Notes under the pieces: generated by a model | Told to the model about the DNA's origin: nothing | Databases searched by the model: none | The model's input: the letters and a program-made list of their open reading frames with translations, nothing else | In this document: positions 1 to 9,017 of the stretch, piece after piece | How positions within the stretch are numbered: the first letter of the stretch is position 1 | Layout: each line of letters opens with the position of its first letter | Assembly (NCBI RefSeq): GCF_016863255.1 | Contig: NZ_BOON01000015.1 | Span: 62,001-126,000, forward strand | Length of the DNA: 64,000 nt | Source of the DNA: Planosporangium mesophilum | Lineage (GTDB): Bacteria > Actinomycetota > Actinomycetes > Mycobacteriales > Micromonosporaceae | Reading direction: 5' to 3' | Translations under genes and position numbers: made by a program

Positions 1-234
1 CCACGGCCACCAGATGTAGGCGACGACGAAGGCGAGGCCGAGCAGGCCGGTCAGGCCGAACAGCAGCGCGATCGTCCGCTCGACGCGGCGCTCGGCCCGG
101 GTGCCGGGCTTCGGGAAGCGGGGAGCGTAGTGCACGATCTCCACGCCGTCCCGGCGGGCGCCCTCTTTGACCAGGTCAAAGCGGCTTAGCGTCGGATCTT
201 TCACGTCGTAGTCGACGTCGGTGTCGGTACTCAT
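1..234 (-). CDS. qcrA: Ubiquinol-cytochrome c reductase Rieske iron-sulfur subunit (partial, N-terminus)
   Basis: Only the first 78 residues lie in the window; the gene continues past base 1. The N-terminus reads MSTDTDVDYDVKDPTLSRFD, then a segment typical of actinobacterial QcrA (EGARRDGVEIVHYAPRFPK) and a first membrane span ending IWWPW. The iron-sulfur domain is off-window. Actinobacterial QcrA has three membrane spans, unlike the single-span mitochondrial form, and works in the bc1-aa3 supercomplex that oxidises menaquinol. Its ATG overlaps the qcrC stop (ATGA, 231-234), so it is translated together with qcrC; qcrB should follow off-window. Confidence 0.9.
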   Translation of the reverse strand, partial: MSTDTDVDYDVKDPTLSRFDLVKEGARRDGVEIVHYAPRFPKPGTRAERRVERTIALLFGLTGLLGLAFVVAYIWWPW

Positions 235-1085
235 GACTTTCCTGCAATCCAGATCGTGACGAACATGATCGAAACCATGCCGACCAGGAAGATCACCAGA
301 GCCTCGGGTACCGGTCCGTAGCGGGCCAGGCCGAAGCCGCCCGGGTCCTTGTCGTGCTTCTGGTACTGGATGTACGCGATGATGTCGCGCTTCTCCTGCG
401 GCGTGAGCTGGTTGTCACCGAACACCGGCATGTTCTGCGGTCCGCTGAGCATGGCCGCGTAGATCTGCCGGTCGGTGGAGGGCTCCAGGCTCGGTGCGAA
501 CTTGCCGGACGACAGGGCGCCGCCGTTCGCGCTGAACGCGTGGCACGACGCGCAGTTGACCCGGAACAGCCGGCCACCCTCGGCGACGTCACCGCCCGCG
601 CGGAGGTTCTCGCCGGACGGCAGCTGTGGCCCGCCACCCAGCTCCTGGATGTACGCGCCGATCTGCTGCGCCTGCGCCGTCGTGAACATCGGCTGCTTGC
701 GCTCGACCTGCGCCTGCTGGGGCCGGGCGGCGGGCATCCGGCCCGTCTCGACCTGGAACTCCACGTTGGCGGAGCCGACACCGATCAGGCTGGGGCCGCG
801 GCCCTCGACGCCCTGGGCGTTGGGGCCGTGGCAGGTGGCGCAGCTCTGGTCGTACTGCCGCTTGCCGATCTGGGCCGCGTCGGACAGCTTCGGCGTGTCC
901 TGGGCCTGGCTGCCGGGTGCGAACGCGGTGTAGGTCCCCCCGACGATGGCGAGCGCGGCGGCCAGTCGGAGCCCCGCGAAGACGCGGCGGCGCAGCCGGC
1001 TCTTCCGCACAGGACCGGCCAGCAGCCTGCCGCGCCGGACTTCACGTGGCGGACCGGCGGCGCCGGCCGAATCGTCGAAACTCAT
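231..1085 (-). CDS. qcrC: Cytochrome bc1 complex diheme cytochrome c subunit QcrC
   Basis: Diheme c-type cytochrome of the menaquinol-cytochrome c reductase. It passes electrons directly to cytochrome c oxidase, as actinobacteria lack soluble cytochrome c. From the ATG at 1085 the 284-residue protein has a basic N-terminus, a signal or anchor helix (about 36-56), two heme motifs (CATCH, Cys82/Cys85/His86; CASCH, Cys178/Cys181/His182) and a C-terminal anchor helix before WIAGKS. A longer frame starts at GTG 1106 without a ribosome site; ATG 1085 has GAGG just upstream, so I prefer it. Order ctaE-qcrC-qcrA is the standard actinobacterial respiratory operon. Confidence 0.95.
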   Translation of the reverse strand: MSFDDSAGAAGPPREVRRGRLLAGPVRKSRLRRRVFAGLRLAAALAIVGGTYTAFAPGSQAQDTPKLSDAAQIGKRQYDQSCATCHGPNAQGVEGRGPSLIGVGSANVEFQVETGRMPAARPQQAQVERKQPMFTTAQAQQIGAYIQELGGGPQLPSGENLRAGGDVAEGGRLFRVNCASCHAFSANGGALSSGKFAPSLEPSTDRQIYAAMLSGPQNMPVFGDNQLTPQEKRDIIAYIQYQKHDKDPGGFGLARYGPVPEALVIFLVGMVSIMFVTIWIAGKS

Positions 1086-1157
1086 GTCCTCAACCTTTGT
1101 CGTCACGTACGTCGTCGTGTTAGACGGGCCGTTGATGCGATGTGTGACCCGCTCGCG

Positions 1158-1757
1158 TCACTTCAGCAGGTAGATCATGCTGAACAGACCGACCCAGACC
1201 AGGTCGACGAAGTGCCAGTAGTACGACACGACGATCGCCGAGGTGGCCTGCGCGGGGGTGAACCGCCCCATGGTGGTGCGGATCATGAAGAAGATGAAGG
1301 CGATCAGACCGCCGGTCACGTGCAGACCGTGGAATCCGGTCGTCAGGTAGAACATCGATCCGTACCCGTCGGCGTTGATCTTGACGCCCTCTTCGACCAG
1401 GGTGCGGTACTCGTTCGCCTGGCCCAGTACGAAGACCAGGCCCATGATGAACGTGAGGGTGAACCACCGGCGCAGCGCGTGCACGTTGCCGCGCTCGGCG
1501 GCGAACACGCCGAACTGGCAGGTCACCGACGACAGCACGAGGATCACCGTGAACGTCACCGCGTACGGGATGTTCAGGTGCGGAGTGTGTTCCTTCCACA
1601 AACCTGGAGCCGCCGCGCGGATCGAAAAGTACATCGCGAACAGCGCCGCGAAGAACATGAGCTCACTGGAGAGCCACACGATCGTTCCGACACTGACCAT
1701 GTTGGGCCTGGTCAGTGAATGAATCTGACTCTTGGAGATGGCTGGGGCCGCAGTCAC
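1158..1757 (-). CDS. ctaE: Cytochrome c oxidase subunit III (aa3 type)
   Basis: A 199-residue multi-span membrane protein of the heme-copper oxidase subunit III family; subunit III supports the catalytic subunit and is non-catalytic. The N-terminus [20 protein letters not shown] and the following [20 protein letters not shown] match actinobacterial CtaE, and the C-terminus [19 protein letters not shown] is the family ending. The frame is open to 1808, but GTG 1757 fits family starts. It leads the ctaE-qcrC-qcrA operon and is divergent from the CtaG-like gene. Confidence 0.95.
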   Translation of the reverse strand: MTAAPAISKSQIHSLTRPNMVSVGTIVWLSSELMFFAALFAMYFSIRAAAPGLWKEHTPHLNIPYAVTFTVILVLSSVTCQFGVFAAERGNVHALRRWFTLTFIMGLVFVLGQANEYRTLVEEGVKINADGYGSMFYLTTGFHGLHVTGGLIAFIFFMIRTTMGRFTPAQATSAIVVSYYWHFVDLVWVGLFSMIYLLK

Positions 1758-1851
1758 GCCGCCATTATTGCCCGCCACGAGTGTCGCTACGCGCCGGGGT
1801 CGCCGCATTCGTGCGTGTCGCCACCGTCTGGGCGGTCCGGTGCGGGGCGGA

Positions 1852-1857
1852 TAGCCT
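1852..1857 (+). promoter_or_regulatory. Probable -10 box (TAGCCT) of leaderless ctaG-like mRNA
   Basis: TAGCCT lies exactly 7 nt before GTG 1865, the preferred start of the CtaG-like gene. The same hexamer and spacing occur before the genes at 22117 and 33006. This supports transcription starting at or next to the start codon and decides the start, since longer in-frame starts would place the hexamer inside the coding region. Confidence 0.5.
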
Positions 1858-1864
1858 CGTGTCC

Positions 1865-2923
1865 GTGCAGTATTCAGGTCCTGCGGTCGGATTTCTCGCG
1901 CACGGCGGAGGCGACGAGCCTCTCGAGCCCGTGGGCGCCGGCACGCTGCTCCATCTCGACCTCAACCCGTGGCTGACGACGTCGCTGCTGGCCGTCGCCA
2001 TCGCGTACCTGTACGCCGTCTGGCGGCTGGAGCGGCGCGGCGACCGCTGGCCGGTGCTGCGGACCGTGGCGTTCCTCGTCCCCGGCCTCGGCGGTATCGC
2101 GTCCGTCACCCTGACCGGGTTCGCCGCGTACGACACCAGCCTGCTGTCGGTGCACATGGTCCAGCACATGGTGCTGTCCATGATCGCGCCGATCTTCCTC
2201 GCGCTCGGCGCGCCGGTGACGCTCGTGCTCCGTACCGTCCCGCAGCGGGCCCGGCGGGTGCTGCTGTCGGTGCTGCACAGCCGGGTGGCGAAGATCTGGA
2301 CGTACCCGCTGTTCGCGTACGGGCTGTTCGTGACGACCCCGTTCGTCCTGTACTTCACCGGCCTGTACGAGCTGACCATGCGCAACGAACTGGTCCACGA
2401 GCTGACCCACCTGCACTTCATCGGGGTCGGCTGCCTGTTCTTCTGGCCGCTGATCGGCATCGACCCGCTGCCCGGGCGCTGGCCGTACCCGGGTCGCGCC
2501 ATGCTGATGTTCCTGTCCACGCCGTTCCACACGGTGCTCGGGCTGACGGTCATGCAGAGCACCACGCTGCTCGGCGGTGACTGGTACCCCTCGCTGCACC
2601 TGGACTGGTCCGACCCGTTCGGCGACCAGCGGGTGGCCGGCGGCATCCTGTGGGCCGGCGGTGAGGTGGTCAGCGTCACAATGCTCGCCGTGCTGGTCGT
2701 GCAGTGGATGCGCCAGGCGGAGCGGGAGGCCCGTCGGGTGGACCGGAAGCTCGACCGGGAGGAGGCGGCCGACACCGTCGGCACCCCGTGGTTCGCGACG
2801 CCCCCGGCGGCACCGGCAGGAAACGACACCGCATCAGAATTGCCGGCCGGCACCGGTACGGGGAACGACGACGAGTACGATCCCCTCGGCAGTCGAGACA
2901 CTCAGGGAGCCAGCAGCCGATGA
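1865..2923 (+). CDS. Cytochrome c oxidase assembly factor, caa3_CtaG family
   Basis: A polytopic membrane protein of about 352 residues in the caa3_CtaG family, linked to copper delivery and assembly of heme-copper oxidases. Conserved features are the His/Met-rich span [20 protein letters not shown], the segment [20 protein letters not shown] and later [15 protein letters not shown]; these His and Met residues are plausible copper ligands. The C-terminal 60 residues are hydrophilic and disordered. The frame is open from 1715, but GTG 1865 sits 7 nt after a TAGCCT box. Its stop overlaps the next gene (ATGA, 2920-2923). Divergence from ctaE suits an oxidase assembly role. Confidence 0.85.
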   Translation: MQYSGPAVGFLAHGGGDEPLEPVGAGTLLHLDLNPWLTTSLLAVAIAYLYAVWRLERRGDRWPVLRTVAFLVPGLGGIASVTLTGFAAYDTSLLSVHMVQHMVLSMIAPIFLALGAPVTLVLRTVPQRARRVLLSVLHSRVAKIWTYPLFAYGLFVTTPFVLYFTGLYELTMRNELVHELTHLHFIGVGCLFFWPLIGIDPLPGRWPYPGRAMLMFLSTPFHTVLGLTVMQSTTLLGGDWYPSLHLDWSDPFGDQRVAGGILWAGGEVVSVTMLAVLVVQWMRQAEREARRVDRKLDREEAADTVGTPWFATPPAAPAGNDTASELPAGTGTGNDDEYDPLGSRDTQGASSR

Positions 2924-3321
2924 CCGAGGGCAACTACACGGTTCTGCTCTACAGCGACGACCCGGCGGTGCGGGACCGTATGCGGCTGGCCATCGGCACC
3001 CGGCCCGCCAAGGACCTCACCGTGCGGTTCGTGGAGTCGTCCACGTACGCGGAGACGATCCGGACCGTCGACGACCAGGACATCGACCTGGTGGTGCTGG
3101 ACGGCGAGGCCGCCCCCGCCGGTGGTCTCGGCATCGCGCGCCAGCTCAAGGACGACCTGCCGGACGCACCGCCGACCTGCGTGGTGATCGCCCGGGCCGC
3201 CGACCGCTGGCTCGCCGCGTACGCGCGGGTCGACGCGACCCTCGTGCACCCGCTCGACCCGGTCCTCACCGGGCGTACCGTCGCCGAACTGCTGCGCGGC
3301 CGCGCGGCGGTCACCGGGTAG
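2920..3321 (+). CDS. Stand-alone receiver-like (pseudo-receiver) protein
   Basis: A 133-residue protein with a CheY-like pattern: acidic pair Asp13-Asp14 after beta-1 and Asp61 at the end of beta-3 (LVVLD) where the phosphoacceptor sits. The usual Thr/Ser after beta-4 is Ala91 and the usual Lys-Pro after beta-5 is His110-Pro111, so normal phosphorylation switching is doubtful. No output domain is present. It overlaps the oxidase assembly gene by 4 bp and trpD starts 4 bp after it, so the three are probably co-transcribed. The family call rests on pattern only; function is unknown. Confidence 0.6.
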   Translation: MTEGNYTVLLYSDDPAVRDRMRLAIGTRPAKDLTVRFVESSTYAETIRTVDDQDIDLVVLDGEAAPAGGLGIARQLKDDLPDAPPTCVVIARAADRWLAAYARVDATLVHPLDPVLTGRTVAELLRGRAAVTG

Positions 3322-3325
3322 TCCG

Positions 3326-4375
3326 ATGAGCGACCGGAGCTGGCGGACCCTGCTCGCGGCGCTGCTGCGAGCCGAGGAGCTGTCGACCGACGACACCGCC
3401 TGGGCCATGGGCGAGATCATGTCCGGCCAGGCCACGCCGGCGCAGATCGCGGCGTTCGCGGTCGCGCTGCGCGCCAAGGGCGAGACCCCGGCGGAGATCG
3501 CCGGCCTGGTCGAGGCGATGCTCGCCAACGCCGCCCGGGTGGAGCTACCGGCCCAGGTACGGGCGTCCGCCGTCGACATCGTCGGTACCGGTGGCGACGG
3601 TGCCCACACCGTCAACATCTCCACCATGTCCGCCGTCGTGGTGGCCGCCGCCGGCGTGCCGATCATCAAGCACGGCAACCGCGCCGCCTCGTCGTTGTGT
3701 GGCGCGGCCGACCTGCTGGAGCAGTTCGGTATCCCGCTCGACCTGGGCCCGGCCGAGGTGGCCCGGTGCGTGACCGAGGTCGGGATCGGGTTCTGCTTCG
3801 CGGCGCGGTACCACCCCGGCATGCGCCACGCCGGCGTACCGCGCCGGGAGATGGGCGTACCCACGTTCTTCAACTTCCTGGGCCCGCTGACCAACCCGGC
3901 GCAGCCGGCGAACGCCGCGGTGGGCTGCGCCGACCCCCGGATGGCCGGGGTGATGGCCGAGGTCTTCGCCGGCCGGGGCGACTCGGTCCTGGTGATGCGC
4001 GGCGAGGACGGGCTCGACGAGTTCACCACCGCGGCACCGACCCGGGTGTGGGCGGTCCGCGACGGCCGCGTGACCGAGACCGTGGTGGACGCCGCCGACC
4101 TGGGCATCGCCCGCTCGGGCGCGGGTGACCTGCGGGGCGGTGACGCCGCGCACAACGCCGAGGTGGCGCGCGACCTCTTCGCCGGCAAGCCCGGCCCGGT
4201 GCGCGACGCGGTGCTGGTCAACGCCGCCGCGGCGCTGGTCGCGCAGAGCGGGTGGGGTGACGACCTGGCCACCGCCCTGCGGACCGGGCTCGACCGGGCC
4301 GCCGCCGCGATCGACTCCGGCGCCACCGCTGACCTGCTGCGCCGCTGGGTCGCGACGGCCCAGGCCGCGGCCTAG
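3326..4375 (+). CDS. trpD: Anthranilate phosphoribosyltransferase
   Basis: Transfers phosphoribose from PRPP to anthranilate in tryptophan biosynthesis. The 349-residue protein has the family length and motifs: [14 protein letters not shown] for PRPP and magnesium binding, KHGNRAASS for anthranilate binding, and later GEDGLDEFT. The family's SGSADVLE is here CGAADLLE, a modest variation. In M. tuberculosis trpD is also beside the ctaE-qcr genes. Its TAG stop is palindromic with the stop of the convergent hydrolase gene (shared CTAG, 4372-4375). No other trp genes are in the window. Confidence 0.96.
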   Translation: MSDRSWRTLLAALLRAEELSTDDTAWAMGEIMSGQATPAQIAAFAVALRAKGETPAEIAGLVEAMLANAARVELPAQVRASAVDIVGTGGDGAHTVNISTMSAVVVAAAGVPIIKHGNRAASSLCGAADLLEQFGIPLDLGPAEVARCVTEVGIGFCFAARYHPGMRHAGVPRREMGVPTFFNFLGPLTNPAQPANAAVGCADPRMAGVMAEVFAGRGDSVLVMRGEDGLDEFTTAAPTRVWAVRDGRVTETVVDAADLGIARSGAGDLRGGDAAHNAEVARDLFAGKPGPVRDAVLVNAAAALVAQSGWGDDLATALRTGLDRAAAAIDSGATADLLRRWVATAQAAA

Positions 4376-5247
4376 TCCGGCAGGCTGTCTGCGAACCGGG
4401 CCACCCGCCCGGCGAGGGGCGCGCTCGCGCGTACCCATCTGAAGTGATCGAGCGGGCCGCCCGCCTCGCCGGTCGTGTAGTGCACCCGCTCGACCGGCGC
4501 GGCCGCGAACTTGGCGCACAGGTGGTCCGCGGCCGACCGCGGCGTGTACCGGTCGTCGGAGACGCTGACGGCGAGCACCGGGGTGCGTACCGCCGCCAGC
4601 CCGGCCTCGGTGTCGACGCCGTCCAGCACCGGGTACCGCCCCTGGCGGGCGGTGTAGGACCAGTCCCGGATGACCCCCCGGGCCTGCCGGCCGCCGAACT
4701 TCCACCCGGGCCACACGCCCAGCAGCGCGGACGTGGCGGCGATCCCGCGGGTGCTGGCCAGGATGGCGGCCCGGTGCCAGCCCGGATAGGTACGCCAGTA
4801 GGGCATCCCGACCGCGACCAGGACCAGGCCGGCGACGCCCGCGTCGGCGTACCGACCCGCGTCGGCGCTCCGCAGCGCGAGGTGCAGCGCGCACACGTGG
4901 CCGCCGAGCGAGTGGCCGAGCAGGATCGTGCGCCGGCCGTTCAGCCGGGCCTTGAGCGCGTCCTGTACGGCGGCGACGTCGTCGACCAGTTCGGCGTACC
5001 CGTACCGGGAGGCCCGGCTCGGCGCCGGCGTGCTGGTACCGGTGCCCCGCAGGTCGGCCACCACGACCGCGAGGCCGGCGGCGGCCAGCTCGGTGGCGAA
5101 CGGCCGGTAGTACCGGGCCGGGACGCCCATCGCCGGCCAGATCACGACGGCCGGGGAGTCCTCGCGCGTGTCCGGGTAGACCTGCAGGCCCAGCCGGTCG
5201 GAGCCGCGGTCGAGGTACTCCTGGGCGAAGTCCATGGCGGTCAGCAT
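4372..5247 (-). CDS. Alpha/beta hydrolase family protein
   Basis: A cytoplasmic hydrolase of about 291 residues. The nucleophile elbow is GHSLGG; an Asp in SVSDDRYT and a His in GGPLDHFRW complete a plausible triad. DLRGTGTS precedes the elbow as in classical esterases and lipases. Starts at 5247 (MLTAMDF) or 5235 (MDFAQEY) are both possible; the shorter form resembles related proteins. Substrate cannot be assigned. It is convergent with trpD, sharing stop bases, and divergent from the S9 peptidase gene with 47 bp between starts. Confidence 0.8.
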   Translation of the reverse strand: MLTAMDFAQEYLDRGSDRLGLQVYPDTREDSPAVVIWPAMGVPARYYRPFATELAAAGLAVVVADLRGTGTSTPAPSRASRYGYAELVDDVAAVQDALKARLNGRRTILLGHSLGGHVCALHLALRSADAGRYADAGVAGLVLVAVGMPYWRTYPGWHRAAILASTRGIAATSALLGVWPGWKFGGRQARGVIRDWSYTARQGRYPVLDGVDTEAGLAAVRTPVLAVSVSDDRYTPRSAADHLCAKFAAAPVERVHYTTGEAGGPLDHFRWVRASAPLAGRVARFADSLPD

Positions 5248-5294
5248 AGGGCTACCGGTCCGTAGCCAGCTATCGACCGGGATAAGGTCCGGTC

Positions 5295-7241
5295 ATGCAG
5301 CCTTCCGACCTCTCGCTCCCGCGCGTACCCGGAACCCCGACCCTCACCCCCGACGGTGCGGCCGCCGTCGTACCGGTGCAGCGGACCGACCTCGAAGCCG
5401 ACTCGTACACGAGCCAGTTGTGGCTGGTGCCGACCGACGGGTCCGGGCCGCCCCGGAAGCTCACCCAGGGGTGGCGCGACGGCGACGCGGCGATCTCGCC
5501 GGACGGGAAGTGGCTGGCGTTCGTACGGGCGGTGCGTGAGGAGCCGGCCCGCGACGCCGATCCGAGGACGGCCAAGGTCGGCAAGCCGCAGCTGTGGGTC
5601 ATGCCCATCGACGGCGGCGAGGCGCGCCGGCTGACCGACCACCCGCTGGGCGTGGACCGGGCGCCGGTCTGGAGCCCGGACTCGACCCGGCTGGTGTACA
5701 CCGCGCGGGTGCCGGAGGACGGCCGGTACGGCACCGTCCCCGGGCGCGGGCCGGAGCACGAGCCGCCCCGGCGGATCACCGGCTTCCAGTACCGGGTCGA
5801 CGGGGTCGGCTTCCTCAACGACCGGCGCCGCCACGTGTTCGTCGTGGACGCCCTGGCCGAGGCGGCGGAGCCGGTACAGGTCACCGAGGGCGACTTCGAC
5901 CACGGCGAACCGGAGTGGAGCCCGGACGGTGAGCTGCTGGCGTTCGCCGCGGCCCGCCACTCCGGGCGCGACGACGACCTGATCAGCGACCTGTGGGTGA
6001 GCCGGCCGGACGGCAGCGGCCTGCGGTCGGTCACGAACGGCGGCTTCCGGGTGTGGCAGCCCCACTTCTCGCCGGACGGCGGGACGCTGTTCTTCGTCGG
6101 CATCGACTGCGACGGCCGGCACGCCGTGTGCCGTACCAACCTGCTGTGGTCCGTGCCGGTCTCCGGTGGCGCGCCGACGGCCCTGACCGACCCCGAGCGG
6201 CACGGGCTTACCGCGCCGGGGGGCAAGATCGCGGTCACGCCCGACGGCGTGCTGTTCCTCAGCGAGAACCGGGGCGCCGTGGACCTGCTGCGGATCTCCT
6301 TCGACGGCGGCGAGGCGGAGGTACTGGTCGACGGCGAGCGGCAGGTCCTCGGGGCGGTCGCGGCCGGCGACGTGATCGCGGTGACGGTGGCAGACCCCAC
6401 GACCTGGGGTGAGCTGGCCGTCGTCGAACCGGGTGGCGGGCTGCGCCAGCTCACCGACTTCAACGCGGGCTACGCCCCGGTCTTCGCCCAGGAGGAGGTC
6501 GACGCCACCGCGCCCGACGGGTACCCGGTCCACGGCTGGGTGGTCCGGCCGGCCGGCGACGGGCCGCACCCGGTCCTGCTGATGATCCACGGCGGCCCGT
6601 TCGCGCAGTACGGCTGGGGGCTGTTCGACGAGGCCCAGGTGTACGCCGGGGCCGGGTACGCGGTCGTGATGGGTAACCCGCGCGGCTCCTCCGGGTACGG
6701 CGAGGCGCACGGCAGGGCCGTGATCGGCGACGTCGGCGAGGTCAGCGCGACCGACCTGCTGGCGCTGCTGGACACCGCACTGAAGGCGCCCGACCTGGAC
6801 GCCTCCCGGATCGGGGTGCTGGGCGGGTCGCACGGCGGCTTCATGACGACCTGGATGGCCGCGCACCACGGCGACCGGTTCTCCGCGGCGATCAGCGAGC
6901 GGGCCGTGAACGCCATCGACAGCTTCACCGGCTCGTCGGACATCGGCTACTTCTTCGGCGAGGACCTGTACGGCGCCGACCGGGCTCAGCGGGACCGGCA
7001 GAGCCCGCTCAGCCACGCCGACCGGATCGACATCCCGATGCTGATCATCCACTCGGAGCAGGACTGGCGCTGCCCGGTGGAGCAGGCGCAGCGGCTGTAC
7101 GTGGCGCTCAAGCTGCGCGGCGTACCGGTGGAGTTCCTGCTGTTCCCGGGTGAGGGGCACGAGCTGTCCCGCTCGGGTCTGCCCTCGCACCGGGTGGCGC
7201 GCTTCGAGGCGATCCTGGAGTGGTGGCGCCGCTGGCTGTGA
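5295..7241 (+). CDS. S9 family serine peptidase (prolyl oligopeptidase / acylaminoacyl-peptidase type)
   Basis: A 648-residue two-domain enzyme. The N-terminal part (about 1-390) has repeated WD40/TolB-like blades such as AISPDGKWLAF, PVWSPDSTRLVY and PEWSPDGELLAF, forming the propeller that limits substrate size. The C-terminal hydrolase domain has HGGPFAQYGW, the nucleophile motif GGSHGG (Ser512), Asp590 in HSEQDWRCP and His622 in EGHELS. It should cleave short peptides, perhaps N-acylated ones. No signal peptide is seen, so it is probably cytosolic. TAAGGT 6 nt before the ATG suggests a leaderless start. Confidence 0.92.
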   Translation: MQPSDLSLPRVPGTPTLTPDGAAAVVPVQRTDLEADSYTSQLWLVPTDGSGPPRKLTQGWRDGDAAISPDGKWLAFVRAVREEPARDADPRTAKVGKPQLWVMPIDGGEARRLTDHPLGVDRAPVWSPDSTRLVYTARVPEDGRYGTVPGRGPEHEPPRRITGFQYRVDGVGFLNDRRRHVFVVDALAEAAEPVQVTEGDFDHGEPEWSPDGELLAFAAARHSGRDDDLISDLWVSRPDGSGLRSVTNGGFRVWQPHFSPDGGTLFFVGIDCDGRHAVCRTNLLWSVPVSGGAPTALTDPERHGLTAPGGKIAVTPDGVLFLSENRGAVDLLRISFDGGEAEVLVDGERQVLGAVAAGDVIAVTVADPTTWGELAVVEPGGGLRQLTDFNAGYAPVFAQEEVDATAPDGYPVHGWVVRPAGDGPHPVLLMIHGGPFAQYGWGLFDEAQVYAGAGYAVVMGNPRGSSGYGEAHGRAVIGDVGEVSATDLLALLDTALKAPDLDASRIGVLGGSHGGFMTTWMAAHHGDRFSAAISERAVNAIDSFTGSSDIGYFFGEDLYGADRAQRDRQSPLSHADRIDIPMLIIHSEQDWRCPVEQAQRLYVALKLRGVPVEFLLFPGEGHELSRSGLPSHRVARFEAILEWWRRWL

Positions 7242-7293
7242 GCCGGCGCTGTCGTCGCGCCGTCCCGGGATCGGGGCGGCGCGGCGGCGTCAC

Positions 7294-7581
7294 TCAATCG
7301 GTGTCGGTGAAGCCGATCGCGAACGCCTCCTCCAGGTCGTGCTTGGAGTACGCCCGGAAGGCGATGTGCGAGTCGGTATTGATCACGCCGGGCACCTTGG
7401 AGATGCCGCCGGCGATCACCTCGGCGATCTGGTCGAACTCGCGGACCCGCACCATCGCGATCAGGTCGACGCCCCCCGCGACCGAGTAGACCTCGCTGAC
7501 GCCCGGCAGGTCCGCCAGCGCCTGGGCGACCTCGGGGATCGAGTCGGTGGCGCAGTCGATGAGAACGATGGCGTTGATCAC
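7294..7581 (-). CDS. Lrp/AsnC-type effector-binding (RAM) domain protein
   Basis: A 95-residue single-domain protein: the ligand-binding and dimerisation half of Lrp/AsnC regulators without the DNA-binding helix-turn-helix. It begins VINAIVLIDC and carries the alpha/beta pattern AGGVDLIAMVRVREFDQIA and later PGVINTDSHIAFRAYSK. Such proteins may bind amino acids or partner with full-length Lrp proteins; the role is unproven. The GTG start has an AAAGGAG site 6 nt upstream, better than the longer frame to 7620. It lies 42 bp downstream of the nucleotidyltransferase gene on the same strand. Confidence 0.85.
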   Translation of the reverse strand: MINAIVLIDCATDSIPEVAQALADLPGVSEVYSVAGGVDLIAMVRVREFDQIAEVIAGGISKVPGVINTDSHIAFRAYSKHDLEEAFAIGFTDTD

Positions 7582-7623
7582 CCTGAGCTCCTTTGCGCGG
7601 GTGGGCGGCGGAACATCCACATG

Positions 7624-8454
7624 CTACGGCGCCGCCGGTACGGTCAGGTCGCGACCGACCCTAACGGCGTCCACGAGGTGCTCGTCCGGTCCGACGTGCC
7701 CGCCCGGCCACACCACGCCCCGGGTCACCCGGCCCTCGACCCGCGCGTGCGCGCCGACCACGGCCCGGTCCAGGTCCCCGGTCACCTCGGCCGCGGCATC
7801 GACCAGCTCGCCCCCGCCCGCGGCGTGCAGGTTGGCGGCCAGGTAGTCGGCGGGCGTACCGGTGTCCAGGTACGTCCCGTCGTACTCCACCACGGTCAGA
7901 GCCCCGGCGGCCTCGGCCGGGCGCCAGACCGTGCGGACCAGGTCGGACGGCTCGGCCTCCAGCCGGCGCACCATCGACCACGGCAGCAGCGACAACCCGG
8001 CGAACCGGTACCGGCCGAACTCGGCCGGCCGGTCCCCGGCGGGTACGCCCAGCAGCCGTACCGTCTCGCCGTCCCAACCGTCGACCAGCGCCGCGACGTC
8101 CGGGCCGGCCGGGGCCGAGGAGGCCAGGTAGGCGTCCGCGTTGGCGACCAGGACGCCCCGCCCGGCGATCCAGTCGCGCAGCCCGCCCACGCCGCCGGAG
8201 GTGCCGAGCGGTTCACCGGGCTCCACCGACAGGTGCGCCCGGTCACCGACCTCCGCCACCACCTGCTCGCCCAGGTAGCAGGCGTTCACCGCCACCCGCT
8301 GGGGGCCGGTGAGTCCGAGCCCGGCGACCCGCGCCAGGGCCCGGTCGAGCAGGGTGACGTTACCCACCGGGCAGAGCGCCTTCGTGCGTACCTCGGTCAG
8401 CGGTCGCAGCCGGCGTCCCTCACCCGCGGCCAGCACGACCGCGCAGATCTCCAT
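7624..8454 (-). CDS. NDP-sugar nucleotidyltransferase (mannose-1-phosphate guanylyltransferase-like)
   Basis: A 276-residue GT-A-fold nucleotidyltransferase. The N-terminus holds the signature LAAGEGRRLRPLTE followed by KALCPVGN, which bind the nucleotide and magnesium. VANADAYL in the middle is the usual metal-binding region and YLDTGTPADYLAANL the sugar-binding end. The family makes GDP-mannose, dTDP-glucose or similar donors; the sugar cannot be read from sequence. It starts 9 bp after the Nudix gene, so the two are probably co-transcribed. It is shorter than enzymes with a full left-handed helix domain. Confidence 0.85.
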   Translation of the reverse strand: MEICAVVLAAGEGRRLRPLTEVRTKALCPVGNVTLLDRALARVAGLGLTGPQRVAVNACYLGEQVVAEVGDRAHLSVEPGEPLGTSGGVGGLRDWIAGRGVLVANADAYLASSAPAGPDVAALVDGWDGETVRLLGVPAGDRPAEFGRYRFAGLSLLPWSMVRRLEAEPSDLVRTVWRPAEAAGALTVVEYDGTYLDTGTPADYLAANLHAAGGGELVDAAAEVTGDLDRAVVGAHARVEGRVTRGVVWPGGHVGPDEHLVDAVRVGRDLTVPAAP

Positions 8455-8463
8455 CAGCGGTCC

Positions 8464-9000
8464 TCAGTCGTCCTCGGCCTGGCCTGCCAGCGGACCGATG
8501 TCGTAGTGGGCGAGCAGGCGGGCGGTCGGCCTGGTCAGCCGGGGCAGCGCGTCGAGCGGGTACCACGCCGCCTCGTGCACCTCGGCCTCGTCGATGGTCA
8601 ACGCGTCGTCCGCCGGTACCGAGACCTCGAAGACCATGTCGACCCAGCGCCCTCCGGTGTGGACGATCGCATTGGGCACACCGGGGCGCAACCGGGCCGG
8701 CTCGACCCGGATGCCGGTCTCCTCGGCCAGTTCACGCGCGGCGCCGGCCGCCGGGTGCTCGCCCCGGTTGAGGATCCCGCCCGGGATCGACCAACCGGGT
8801 CCGGGCGGCTGGCGCAGCAGCAGGATCCGCCCGGGTGGGTCGGCATCGGCGTCGCGCACGATGGTCACCGCCCCGATGACGTACTGCGTGCTGCCCATCC
8901 GGACGAGCCGCTTCCGCCACGTGAACGGCAGCCGGTAGAACGAGCGGTACGCGGCCAGTCGGAGCAGCCGGAGCGCGGTGGGTCGTCCGGAAGAGGTCAT
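8464..9000 (-). CDS. Nudix hydrolase
   Basis: A 178-residue protein with a perfect Nudix box (G-x5-E-x7-REL-x-EETGI, within GGILNRGEHPAAGAARELAE). The family hydrolyses nucleoside diphosphates linked to another group; the substrate is unknown. An Arg-rich N-terminal helix precedes the fold. Pairing with a sugar nucleotidyltransferase 9 bp downstream suggests a link to nucleotide sugars, an inference from position only. It starts at ATG 9000, just downstream of the RelA/SpoT homologue on the same strand. Confidence 0.9.
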   Translation of the reverse strand: MTSSGRPTALRLLRLAAYRSFYRLPFTWRKRLVRMGSTQYVIGAVTIVRDADADPPGRILLLRQPPGPGWSIPGGILNRGEHPAAGAARELAEETGIRVEPARLRPGVPNAIVHTGGRWVDMVFEVSVPADDALTIDEAEVHEAAWYPLDALPRLTRPTARLLAHYDIGPLAGQAEDD

Positions 9001-9017
9001 CCGGAAAGGCTAATGGG

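Noticed and set aside
5241-7190. 649-codon open frame on the minus strand
   Set aside because: It mirrors the S9 peptidase gene, whose motifs and length are clear. No recognisable protein pattern.
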